Source: Lysobacter capsici (GTDB taxonomy: Bacteria; Pseudomonadota; Gammaproteobacteria; Xanthomonadales; Xanthomonadaceae). Taken from it: DNA of 64,000 bases. Under the pieces are notes generated by a model that was given only the letters and a program-made list of their open reading frames with translations, was not told where the DNA came from and did not search any database. Of the stretch, positions 35,028 to 43,509 are shown one piece after another. A program made the translations under genes and the position numbers. The stretch lies in the NCBI RefSeq assembly GCF_018732085.1, contig NZ_CP076103.1:6138001-6202000 (forward strand), read 5' to 3'. Each line of letters opens with the position of its first letter. The stretch's first letter is position 1.

Positions 35028-38000
35028 GTGGCAAACTATTTTTTAGCCGACACGAGCAGCCTAATTTATGCTTATCGTGCGGGTGGTACGCAGTTGCTTG
35101 ATACTTATATCGAGATAGCCGAACTAGGACAGTATGAGTTCGCTATCTCCAAAACCGTAGAAGCTGAGATTGCAGACGGCCCCCTCCAGTCCGAGCTCGA
35201 AAAATATATTGCCGACAGGGAGATAGCGGTTCTCGAAGTTCCCGAGACGGAAAGTCAGTTGGCCTCTACTACCAACCCTGAAGAACGCAGAAAGCTGTCA
35301 AAGAACGCAGGCGAACGCTCCCTACTCGAAATCGCCACCCGCGAACACGCTGAAGGCCGCAACGTCACCATCTGGTCGGACGACAAGCACTTCGCGTCGC
35401 CGCAGATACAGCGTCAGCTGCAGCAGGAATTGCCGGGTCTGCAGACGAAGACCACCGCTGAGTTGCTCGATCAATCGTTTCGGGACAACTTCATCAGCGA
35501 GGCGGAGTACCAGCAGCATCTGGCAGGCTACCGAACGCAGTCCGTTTTTCAGGAAAGCCCGCGTCTGAACTCGTTCGACCCGTCGTTGTCCGGCGCCGCC
35601 GCCGATCTGGCCGAAGGCGATGTCTCCTTGCGCGCCCCGAATGGGCAGCGCGGGTTCGCCTCGACGGAGTTGCTGATCGGTGAGTCGCCCAGGCATACCT
35701 TGCTCCGCTCCGGAGGCCTGCTGGCGACGGGGATCGACGTGAGCCTGAGCGCTCGTCGCGTCGCGGATCAACTGGACCAGAACAATCCGACGGCCGCGCA
35801 ATCCGAAGCCCAACACGCCGTGGCGCGCAATGCCGGCGGCTGGATCGGCGGCGCGTCTGTCGGCGTGATCGCTACCGCCGCATCGACCGGGCCCGGTGTC
35901 GTCGGCTTCATCGTCATCGGCGGCGCGGCGGTGGCCGGCAGCCATGTAGGCGAGCATGTCGCTGACGTGCTCGACAGCTACAAGACCTTCAAGCAGACCG
36001 ACCGCGACGGCGTTCATTGGCAGTCGAACGGGCGGCAATGGGTGCGGCAGGACCTGGGCGACATGCTCGACGACGGCCAGAACAAGCCGGTCATGCAGAC
36101 GTTTTCCGCCGATCCGGAAAAGGCGAACGAACTGAATTACCGGGCCAGCAACGTCGCCACGGAATTGGCGATGGGAACGCTGCCCCCACCGCGCAATCCG
36201 TATTCGCAACCGGCGGCGGAGAGCGACCCGGCCAGTTTGCGTCGCGCCGATTGGGAGCGTAATCCGCACACCGGCGCATGGAGTCGCAACGTAATCGTCG
36301 GGTTCGAACAGCCCGGCGTGCCGATGATCCGGGTCGATTCCGCCAGCGCGCAGCGCGCGGCCGAACTGGATCGCGCGTCGGCGCAGGTGATTCGCGACAA
36401 CGTCGCCAACGGCCCCGCGCCGATGGCCGCGCGCTACGAGATGGTGCATCGCAGTGAGGGCTGGGAACGCTTCGGCGTCGTTCCGCCTTCCGTTCAATCG
36501 GCGCTGCGCGACGATTCGCTGGTGGCGTCGGATGGGAAGCTGTACCAACGCTCGGCGGAAGGGCAGTGGCAGCGCAACGACGAGTCGGTGGTGGCGGCCG
36601 GGAACTTGCGCCAGGAGCTGGAAAGCATGCGCGCGGTGCTGCAGCCGCAGTTGGCGCAGCATGAGCAGCAGGTCGCCGCGATCGCGCGGCGGCAGCCACC
36701 GACCCTGGAGGACATCGAACGGGCCGATTTGCTGGCCACCTACAAGGTTCACAACGTCGACCCCAGGCCGGAGCAGCTCGAAGCGACGCTGGAAGCGGTG
36801 CGGCGCACTCAGCACGAGTACGGCGTCGGTCCGCTGGCGAGTTCGCTGCATCTGGGACGAAACGCGCGCGGCGGCTTCGACATCGACAGCCCGATCGAAC
36901 ACATTGGCCGCGATGCCGACGGCGCCAATCGGGTTCAGGCCGTAACCAGCCCGCTCGAAGTGCAGTTGGCGATGCTGGATCTGCGTTCTCCGCCGCCCAC
37001 GACGCCGCAGCCGCCGGAGTTGCGCATCGCGAATCTGTCGCCGCGGCAGCACGAGACGTTGGAACAGGTCGTGCGCGAGGCGAACCGGTTGGGTTTGACA
37101 CGCGACGACGTGCAGGACGCAGCGAAGCAAGCGGTCGCGGGCGCGATCGCGGCTGACCGCGCGCCGGAGCGCGTGCCGGAGTTGGCGGTCGGCCTTGCCG
37201 ATAAGGATCGGGGCCTGGAGCCGCGCGTGCCCGAAGTGGCGCGCGAACCGCAAGCGCCATCGCCTGCACCGACGAAACCGCTGCCCGATACGCTCGCATC
37301 TGAAACACCGCAGACGTCGCACGCGACGCAGCCCCGCGCCGATGGCGCGCGCTCCACGAGCGAGCCGCCGCAAGCCGAGCCGCCGATCGCGATGACGGCG
37401 CCCGCTGCCGCAGCCGTGGCGGCACCGCCGATCCGGGATGCGGACGCCGTGCGAGTCGTCGCAAGCCCCGAGCCGGCACCCGTCGTCGCGGCATCGCCGA
37501 CCTTGGCGGTGGCCGAAGCGAATCGGCCCGCGCCGATCATCGAGCCGGTCGCTGCGTTTGCATCGGTTCCGCACCAGACTGAAACGGTCGCCTTGCCCGC
37601 GTCCGCAGCGGTGCCCGCGCCGGATGGGGCGACGGCGACCCGCAGTCCTCAGGTGACGCCCTCCGTGGCGACACCGGCGCAAGAGCTCGCCCTCGACGAC
37701 GGCAGCTTGCGGCGTGGCGACCGAGGGCAAGACGTGGAACTGCTGCAGTATCGGTTGCAGCGCGTGGGCTACCAAAGCCCGGACGGCACGCCGCTGCCGC
37801 AGCATGGCGAGTACGACACCGCCACCGAGCAGGCCGTTCGCCAGTTTCAACGCGATCGGGGCTTGCCCGATACCGGCGTGGCCGACCCCACGACGCAGCA
37901 GACGATATCGGCGGCGCAGCATGCGCGAATCGAGTCGCAGAAGGCGGCCGACCAGGAAGCGGCGGCGCCGGCTCGGGAATCGGTGCGCGACGCTGCGCGG

Positions 38001-38576
38001 GCGACGACGGCCGAGCCGGTGCGAACGGCGCTAGCCCACGATGTCGTCGGGCCTGCCGACGCTGGCGCGAGGAACGCTGCGCACGGCGAAACCCGGGCGG
38101 ACGCGGCGGACCGAACGACCGATCGATCCGCGCCGATCGAGCACGCGGAGCATGCCGCGGTCGAACCGGCGCGGCGGGCGCCGACCGCGGCGGATGTCGA
38201 GACGCACGCACGCGGCGGTTCGACGATGGACGTGTCGCGGTTGTCGCCGAAGGATCAAGCGATGTTCGCGAAGATGCGCGGCAACGTCTCGGCCGACGTG
38301 CCGGACGAAACCGTGGCGGCGTTGATGCTCGCGGCCAAGCGCAACGGCATCGCCGACGCCGAAAGCATCGGGCCGATCGGTGCCGCCAACGGCAAGCTGT
38401 GGGTGGGCAAGGACGTTCCCGGCTTTCATACCGGCGTTTCGCTGTCCGATCCGCCGCCGGCCCTGCACGACACCGTGCGCGAAACGCAGGCGTTCAATCG
38501 GCAGCGCGATCAGCAACTGGCGCAAGAGGCCGCGCAGCGTGGGCAGGACGATCCGGGCCGCGGCCCGAAGCTGTAA
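35028..38576 (+). CDS. Putative T4SS effector with N-terminal PIN ribonuclease domain
   Basis: A 1182-residue protein beginning at a GTG. Residues 1-145 form a PIN domain with the acidic quartet apparently complete: Asp8 (FLADTSSLI), Glu45/Glu47 (TVEAEIADG), Glu96 (GERSLLEIA) and Asp118/Asp119 (WSDDKHFAS). A Gly/Ala-rich hydrophobic stretch lies at about 271-310 and a long polar region follows. A Pro/Ala-rich linker (about 735-885) leads to a peptidoglycan-binding domain (about 889-965; LRRGDRGQDVELLQYRLQRV, AVRQFQRDRGLPDTG). The C-terminal domain (about 1066-1182; LSPKDQAMFAKMRG, DETVAALMLAAKRNGI, WVGKDVPGFHTG) ends Gln-rich. That end resembles C-terminal domains of xanthomonad T4SS effectors but lacks the GLxRIDHV and FAVQG motifs of classical XVIPCD. 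Probable role: contact-delivered RNase against rival bacteria. Confidence 0.72.
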   Translation: MANYFLADTSSLIYAYRAGGTQLLDTYIEIAELGQYEFAISKTVEAEIADGPLQSELEKYIADREIAVLEVPETESQLASTTNPEERRKLSKNAGERSLLEIATREHAEGRNVTIWSDDKHFASPQIQRQLQQELPGLQTKTTAELLDQSFRDNFISEAEYQQHLAGYRTQSVFQESPRLNSFDPSLSGAAADLAEGDVSLRAPNGQRGFASTELLIGESPRHTLLRSGGLLATGIDVSLSARRVADQLDQNNPTAAQSEAQHAVARNAGGWIGGASVGVIATAASTGPGVVGFIVIGGAAVAGSHVGEHVADVLDSYKTFKQTDRDGVHWQSNGRQWVRQDLGDMLDDGQNKPVMQTFSADPEKANELNYRASNVATELAMGTLPPPRNPYSQPAAESDPASLRRADWERNPHTGAWSRNVIVGFEQPGVPMIRVDSASAQRAAELDRASAQVIRDNVANGPAPMAARYEMVHRSEGWERFGVVPPSVQSALRDDSLVASDGKLYQRSAEGQWQRNDESVVAAGNLRQELESMRAVLQPQLAQHEQQVAAIARRQPPTLEDIERADLLATYKVHNVDPRPEQLEATLEAVRRTQHEYGVGPLASSLHLGRNARGGFDIDSPIEHIGRDADGANRVQAVTSPLEVQLAMLDLRSPPPTTPQPPELRIANLSPRQHETLEQVVREANRLGLTRDDVQDAAKQAVAGAIAADRAPERVPELAVGLADKDRGLEPRVPEVAREPQAPSPAPTKPLPDTLASETPQTSHATQPRADGARSTSEPPQAEPPIAMTAPAAAAVAAPPIRDADAVRVVASPEPAPVVAASPTLAVAEANRPAPIIEPVAAFASVPHQTETVALPASAAVPAPDGATATRSPQVTPSVATPAQELALDDGSLRRGDRGQDVELLQYRLQRVGYQSPDGTPLPQHGEYDTATEQAVRQFQRDRGLPDTGVADPTTQQTISAAQHARIESQKAADQEAAAPARESVRDAARATTAEPVRTALAHDVVGPADAGARNAAHGETRADAADRTTDRSAPIEHAEHAAVEPARRAPTAADVETHARGGSTMDVSRLSPKDQAMFAKMRGNVSADVPDETVAALMLAAKRNGIADAESIGPIGAANGKLWVGKDVPGFHTGVSLSDPPPALHDTVRETQAFNRQRDQQLAQEAAQRGQDDPGRGPKL

Positions 38577-38589
38577 GCCCGAGGACAGG

Positions 38590-38955
38590 ATGGACACGGC
38601 CGCGCCCCATATGGTCTACCTGCTCGCGGATCAACGCGCCGGCCCGTACGTGATCGGCGTTGGCGGCCTGCTCGCGGACGTGATGCGGGAGGTCAAGGCG
38701 ACGCATTTCAAACGAACCTGCGCGGCCGACGATATCTACCTGGCCGCGTTTTGCCTGGTCTGGTTCGAGCGAATGCGAACGCACTCGGCCGCGCTCGCGC
38801 GTGCCGCCGAGATTCGGCGTTGGCCCCATCGTTGGCAACGCCGCTTGATCGAGTCGGTAAATCCCCACTGGTGGGAACGCTCGCAGATGGAAACGGGATT
38901 TCCCCGCGAGTTCTGGCAGGCCATTCCCGAGACGGTCCCGCCGCCTAAACGATAG
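38590..38955 (+). CDS. GIY-YIG-like small protein
   Basis: A 121-residue protein starting 13 bases after the effector stop, with GAGGA before the ATG, so probably co-transcribed. The pattern follows small GIY-YIG nucleases of the YhbQ/UPF0213 type: MVYLLADQRAGPYVIGVGG for the GIY and YIG strands, an Arg (LLADVMREVK), AFCLVWFERM, then RWQRRLIESVNPHWWE with the catalytic Glu. The first motif is altered (VYLL for GIY), so activity is uncertain. It could be a spare toxin domain, an accessory gene or an unrelated neighbour. Confidence 0.6.
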   Translation: MDTAAPHMVYLLADQRAGPYVIGVGGLLADVMREVKATHFKRTCAADDIYLAAFCLVWFERMRTHSAALARAAEIRRWPHRWQRRLIESVNPHWWERSQMETGFPREFWQAIPETVPPPKR

Positions 38956-39059
38956 GCAACACCGTTCCTCGATATCGCACCGCCATGCGTGCAAACGCGC
39001 ACGCCGCACCTTGAGCCGATGCGGCGTGCGTATCGTTTAGTCGATATTGCGGCGCTGTG

Positions 39060-39890
39060 TCAGGACTTCAGGAACGCCAGCAGATCCTGATTGAGCTTGT
39101 CCTTGTGGGTGTCGGTCAGGCCGTGCGGCGCGCCCGGATAGACGATGAGCGTGTTGTTCGGGACCAGCTTCGCCGACGCGCGCCCGGCCGCATCGATCGG
39201 CACGACCTGATCGTCGTCGCCATGCACGATCAAGGTGGGAACGTCGAACTTCTTCAGATCCTCGGTGAAATCCGTGGCCGAGAACGCGGCGATCGAATCG
39301 TAGGTGTTCTTGTGCCCGCCCTGCATGCCCTGGGCCCAGAACGAATCGATCATACCCTGCGACTTCTTCGCGCCCTCGCGGTTGAAGCCGAAGAACGGGC
39401 CGTTGGCGAGGTCCTGGTACAACTGCGAGCGGTCGGCGATCGACGCTTCGCGCAGACCGTCGAACACCTCGATCGGCAGGCCACCGGGGTTGGCGTCGGT
39501 CTTGAGCATCAACGGCGGCACCGAGGAAATCAGCCCGGCCTTCTTGACCCTTGCGGTGCCGTGGCGGCCGATGTAGCGCGCCACTTCGCCGCCGCCGGTG
39601 GAGAAACCGTACAAGGTCGCGCCGCGCAGGTCGAGGTGTTCGAGCAACTGGGCCAGATCGTCGGCGTAATGGTCCATGTCGTTGCCGTCCCACGGCTGAC
39701 TGGAACGGCCGTGGCCGCGGCGATCGTGGGCGATGGTGCGGTAGCCGTTCGAAGCCAGGAACAGCATCTGCGACTCCCAGCTGTCGGCGCTCAACGGCCA
39801 GCCGTGGCTGAACACCACCGGCTCGCCGTCGGCCGGGCCCCAGTCCTTGTAGTAGATCTGCACGCCGTCTTTGGTGGTGAAAGTGCCCAT
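39060..39890 (-). CDS. Alpha/beta hydrolase of the non-haem chloroperoxidase group
   Basis: A 276-residue cytoplasmic protein covering the whole alpha/beta-hydrolase fold: oxyanion region FSHGWPLSADSW, nucleophile elbow GFSTGGG with Ser97, an acid in VHGDDDQVVPI and the His in PGAPHGLTDTH. The GxSxGGG elbow is typical of cofactor-free chloroperoxidase-like esterases. It probably acts as an esterase or perhydrolase; the natural substrate is unknown. Encoded just downstream of pirin on the same strand. Confidence 0.9.
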   Translation of the reverse strand: MGTFTTKDGVQIYYKDWGPADGEPVVFSHGWPLSADSWESQMLFLASNGYRTIAHDRRGHGRSSQPWDGNDMDHYADDLAQLLEHLDLRGATLYGFSTGGGEVARYIGRHGTARVKKAGLISSVPPLMLKTDANPGGLPIEVFDGLREASIADRSQLYQDLANGPFFGFNREGAKKSQGMIDSFWAQGMQGGHKNTYDSIAAFSATDFTEDLKKFDVPTLIVHGDDDQVVPIDAAGRASAKLVPNNTLIVYPGAPHGLTDTHKDKLNQDLLAFLKS

Positions 39891-39964
39891 GGTGTTGCTC
39901 CTGTAGTTGATGATCTGCAGTCGATGAAAGGGTGGGTGCTGCCCGGAGATTGCGGTGCGTGCTG

Positions 39965-40666
39965 TTACGGCGCGGTGTCGACCAGCACCAGCTCAGCATC
40001 TTCGAGCGCGGTGACACGGATCGCGGCCTGGTCGCGGATCGCGACGCCGTCGCGCGCCTGCACCTGCAGCCCGTCGACCTCGACCACGCCCTTGGCCGGC
40101 ACCAGATAGCCGTAGCGGTTGTCGCCGAAGGCGTACTCGGCCGACTCGCCGGCGGCCAGGGTCAAGCCGAGCACGCGCGCGTTGGCGCGGATCGGCAGGG
40201 TGTCTTCGTCGCCTTCGATGCCGCTGGCCAGGACCACGAAGCGTCCGGCGCGATCGCCCTTCGGAAACGGCTTGGCGCCCCAGGTCGGCGCGCCGCCGCG
40301 CTGATCGGGAATGATCCAGATCTGGAAGATGCGGGTGGTTTGCGCCTCCAGGTTGTACTCGGCGTGCTGGATGCCGCTGCCGGCGCTCATCACCTGCACG
40401 TCGCCGGCTTCGGTGCGGCCGCGGTTGCCGAGGTTGTCCTGGTGGCTGATCGCGCCGTCGCGGACGTAGGTGATGATTTCCATGTCGGCGTGCGAATGCG
40501 GCGGGAAGCCGGTGTTGGCCTGAATGGTGTCGTCGTTCCAGACCCGCAGCGCGCCCCAGCCCATGCGGGCGGCGTCGTGGTAGCCGGCGAAGGCGAAGTG
40601 GTGCTTGGCGTCGAGCCAACCGTGGTTGGCGCCGCCGAGGCTGTCGTAGGGGCGAAGTTCGATCAT
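39965..40666 (-). CDS. Pirin-family protein
   Basis: A 233-residue bicupin. The metal-site pattern is present in GFPPHSHADMEIITYVRDG, and SAGSGIQHAEYN follows, as in YhhW-type pirins, some of which have quercetin dioxygenase activity. The ATG at 40666 is chosen because the family begins at this point (MIELRPYDSLGGANHGWLD). It is divergent from a LysR regulator whose short upstream region carries a palindrome; chloroperoxidase-like hydrolase and pirin probably form one regulated unit. Confidence 0.9.
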   Translation of the reverse strand: MIELRPYDSLGGANHGWLDAKHHFAFAGYHDAARMGWGALRVWNDDTIQANTGFPPHSHADMEIITYVRDGAISHQDNLGNRGRTEAGDVQVMSAGSGIQHAEYNLEAQTTRIFQIWIIPDQRGGAPTWGAKPFPKGDRAGRFVVLASGIEGDEDTLPIRANARVLGLTLAAGESAEYAFGDNRYGYLVPAKGVVEVDGLQVQARDGVAIRDQAAIRVTALEDAELVLVDTAP

Positions 40667-40740
40667 GGCCGTGGTCCCGTGTGTGTTTGCTGTTGAGGCA
40701 CACGATAGGCGCCTGCGATCGGGTTTAGAATGGAACTGAT

Positions 40741-40757
40741 GGAAAACTATAGTTTCC
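40741..40757. promoter_or_regulatory. Palindrome ahead of the LysR gene, candidate operator
   Basis: GGAAAACTATAGTTTCC is a near-perfect inverted repeat lying 10 bases before the regulator start and 75 bases upstream of pirin. Position and symmetry fit a LysR-type autoregulatory site. Confidence 0.5.
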
Positions 40758-40766
40758 AAAAACGAC

Positions 40767-41687
40767 ATGAATAAACTGCCCGACCTGGAAGCCTGGGCGA
40801 TCTTCGCCAAGGTCGCCGAAACCGGTTCGTTCGCGCGCACCGCCGCCGAATTCGGACTGGCGCAGGCGACCGTGTCCAAGGCGGTCACGCGGCTGGAGAC
40901 GCGGCTGAAGACGGTGTTGTTCCATCGCACCTCGCGGCGCATGTCGCTGACTGAAAGCGGACGCGGCGCGCTGGAACGCGCCAGTCGCATCCTCGCCGAG
41001 GGCGAGGCGGTGGAAGCGGAAATCACCGCCCAGGCCAAGAGCCCCAGCGGCCAGGTGCGGATCGCGGTGCCGATGTCGTTCGGGATCGCGCATCTGTCGC
41101 CGTTGCTGCCGGAGTTCATGAAACGCTATCCGGACATCGCGCTGGAGATCGTGTTCGACGACGGCGTCACCGACCTGGTCGGCGGCGGCTACGACCTGGC
41201 GCTGCGCATTTCGGCGTTGGCCGATTCGAGCCTGCTGGCGCGGCGGCTGTGCGGCGTGCGCATCGTGCTGGTGGGTTCGCCGGCCTATTTCGAAGCGCAT
41301 GGCCGGCCGAGCCATCCGCGCGAACTCAGCGAGCACCGCGCCCTGCTCTACACCTATTCGCGCTTCGGCAATGCCTGGCGCTTCAGCCACAAGCGTCACG
41401 GCGATTTTTCGATCAGCCTGCCCACGCCGCTGCGGGTCAACAATGCCGAGGCCTTGAATCCGTCGCTGTTGGCGGGATTGGGCGTGGCGCTGCAACCTGA
41501 ATTCCTGGTCTGGCGCGAACTGCGCAACGGCAAGCTGGAGATCGCGATGCCCGATTGGTCGCCGCCGCCGATCGCACTGCACATCGTCACCCCGCCCGGG
41601 CGCCTGCGCCCGCAACGGGTGCAGGCGCTGATCGATTACCTGGCGCGCAAGTTCGAGAAGGCGCCGTGGGCCGATCCGGACGGTTGA
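40767..41687 (+). CDS. LysR-family transcriptional regulator
   Basis: A 306-residue protein with an N-terminal winged helix (LEAWAIFAKVAETGSFARTA, FGLAQATVSKAVTRLETRLK, LFHRTSRRMSLTESG) and a C-terminal type 2 periplasmic-binding-like effector domain. It belongs by pattern to the broad group with other CrgA-like regulators. It is divergent from pirin and the chloroperoxidase-like gene, so these are its likely targets. Confidence 0.92.
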   Translation: MNKLPDLEAWAIFAKVAETGSFARTAAEFGLAQATVSKAVTRLETRLKTVLFHRTSRRMSLTESGRGALERASRILAEGEAVEAEITAQAKSPSGQVRIAVPMSFGIAHLSPLLPEFMKRYPDIALEIVFDDGVTDLVGGGYDLALRISALADSSLLARRLCGVRIVLVGSPAYFEAHGRPSHPRELSEHRALLYTYSRFGNAWRFSHKRHGDFSISLPTPLRVNNAEALNPSLLAGLGVALQPEFLVWRELRNGKLEIAMPDWSPPPIALHIVTPPGRLRPQRVQALIDYLARKFEKAPWADPDG

Positions 41688-41705
41688 TCGCGCCGGCACG
41701 GAGGC

Positions 41706-43343
41706 TCAGCGCAGTTCCTGCAACCGCCCCTGCGCCAACAGCAGGCGACGTGTGGTGCCGATGGCCTCGATGAAGCGGTCGTCGTGACTCACCACCAGCA
41801 GCGCGCCTTCATAAGCGCGCAACGCGCGCTCGAGATCCTCGATCGTGCTCAGGTCGAGATTGTTGGTCGGCTCGTCCAGCAACAGCAGCTGCGGCGCGGG
41901 TTGCGCATGCAGCACGCAGGCCAGGCAAATGCGCAGGCGCTCGCCGCCGGATAGCGCGCCGACCGGCAACTGGCTGCGATCGCCGCGAAACAGCCAGCGC
42001 GCGAGCAGGTTGGCGCGTTCGGGCGGCGGCAGGTGCTCGGTGCGGGCGGCGAAGTTCGCGGCCACGCTCGCGGCCGGGTCGAGTGCGTCCAGGCGCTGCG
42101 ACAGCGAAGCGATGCGTCCGGCGCCGCGGCGGATGTCGCCGGCGTCCGGCGCCAGCTCACCGGCGATCATTCGCAGCAGACTCGACTTGCCCGCGCCGTT
42201 GGCGCCGAGGATCGCGATCCGTTCCGGCCCGCGGATGGCGATGTCGACGCCAGCCCCTGCAAACAGCGCGCGACCGCCGCGCCGCAGCTGCAACTGCCTG
42301 CCGTCGAACAACAGCCGATCCGCGGGCACGCGCGTCGCCGGCAGGCTCAGGTCGAGTTCGCACGACTCGCGCAACGCGCGGCGGGCTTCGCCGAGGCGTT
42401 GCCTCGCCTCCTCGACCCGCGCCGAATGCACATCCGCCGACTTGCCCGCCGCCACTTGCGCGCCGCGCTTGCGGTTGCCGGCGACGATGCGCGGCAAGCC
42501 GGCGCTCGCCAGCGAACGACCGGCGTTGCCGGAGCGGCGTTCGGCGCGCTCGTGCGCCTGTTGCTGCTGGCGCTGTTCGCGCTTCACCTGCTGGCGCAGA
42601 TTGCGCACGTCGTGCTGCGCGGCCTGGGTCTGTCCATCGACCGCGGCCTGGTAGAAGCCGAAGCCGCCGCCGTACACGCGCAGCGCGGACGGTCCGATCT
42701 CGGCGATCTGGTCCATGCGTTCGAGCAGTTCGCGATCGTGGCTGACCACGATCAGTCCGCCGCGCCAGGTCTCGACCAGGCGATACAGATGGTGCCGCGA
42801 TGCGCGGTCGAGATTGTTCGACGGCTCGTCCAGCAACAGCAGGTCGGGCCGCCGCAGCAGTTGCGCGGCGATGCCGAGGGAGACGATTTCGCCGCCGCTG
42901 AAGCTGTCCAGGCGCCGCTGCAGGGCGATATCGCTCAAACCCAGCCGGGCCAGGTCGGCGCGCGTGCGTTCCTCGATGTCCCAGTCCTCGCCGACGGTAT
43001 CCAGCAGCGAAGGGTCCATCCCACCCTCGGCGATGGCCCGCAAGGCATCGAGCCTGGCGCGAATGCCGAGCACTTCGGCCACGCTCGCATCGCCCGACAG
43101 CGGCAGGTGCTGCGGCAGGTAAGCCACGACGCCGTGAGTCTCGACCTGCCCGGCCGTGGGCGCGAGCTGCCCGGCCAGCAGCCGCATCAGCGTGCTCTTG
43201 CCGCTGCCGTTGGGCCCGACCAGCCCGCTGCGCTGCGGACCGAAGCTGCACGACAGCCCGTCGAACACGGGCGTGCCGTCCGGCCAGGAAAAACCGAGAT
43301 TTGAAGCGCGCAGGCACAAGCCGCGAAAGGAAACATCCGTCAT
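41706..43343 (-). CDS. ABC-F family ATPase
   Basis: A 545-residue soluble protein with two ABC domains and no membrane segment. Walker A: LVGPNGSGKST and ILGANGAGKSS. Signatures: FSGGE and LSGGERLRI. Walker B: LLLLDEPSNNLD and LLLLDEPTNNLD. The linker between the domains is Arg/Gln-rich (KREQRQQQQAHERAERR), as in ABC-F proteins that act on the ribosome. Some members protect ribosomes from antibiotics, others tune translation; which applies is not visible. Confidence 0.92.
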   Translation of the reverse strand: MTDVSFRGLCLRASNLGFSWPDGTPVFDGLSCSFGPQRSGLVGPNGSGKSTLMRLLAGQLAPTAGQVETHGVVAYLPQHLPLSGDASVAEVLGIRARLDALRAIAEGGMDPSLLDTVGEDWDIEERTRADLARLGLSDIALQRRLDSFSGGEIVSLGIAAQLLRRPDLLLLDEPSNNLDRASRHHLYRLVETWRGGLIVVSHDRELLERMDQIAEIGPSALRVYGGGFGFYQAAVDGQTQAAQHDVRNLRQQVKREQRQQQQAHERAERRSGNAGRSLASAGLPRIVAGNRKRGAQVAAGKSADVHSARVEEARQRLGEARRALRESCELDLSLPATRVPADRLLFDGRQLQLRRGGRALFAGAGVDIAIRGPERIAILGANGAGKSSLLRMIAGELAPDAGDIRRGAGRIASLSQRLDALDPAASVAANFAARTEHLPPPERANLLARWLFRGDRSQLPVGALSGGERLRICLACVLHAQPAPQLLLLDEPTNNLDLSTIEDLERALRAYEGALLVVSHDDRFIEAIGTTRRLLLAQGRLQELR

Positions 43344-43509
43344 CGACGATCTCCATCGGTGCCGCGCGGACGCGAGCGATCGCGCGGCGGTCAGACCACG
43401 ACCGATCCGCGGCGCGCGCGTTCGGCGCGGCAGGGCGGATGGGTCGGCGTGAGGTCCCGGGAAGTCGTCTGATTACATGCGGGCTGCCGGTTGAACGTTG
43501 CGCACTAGT

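Noticed and set aside
35028..35460. A plain vapC toxin gene
   Set aside because: The frame continues without stop to 1182 residues with further domains, so it is not a free vapC.
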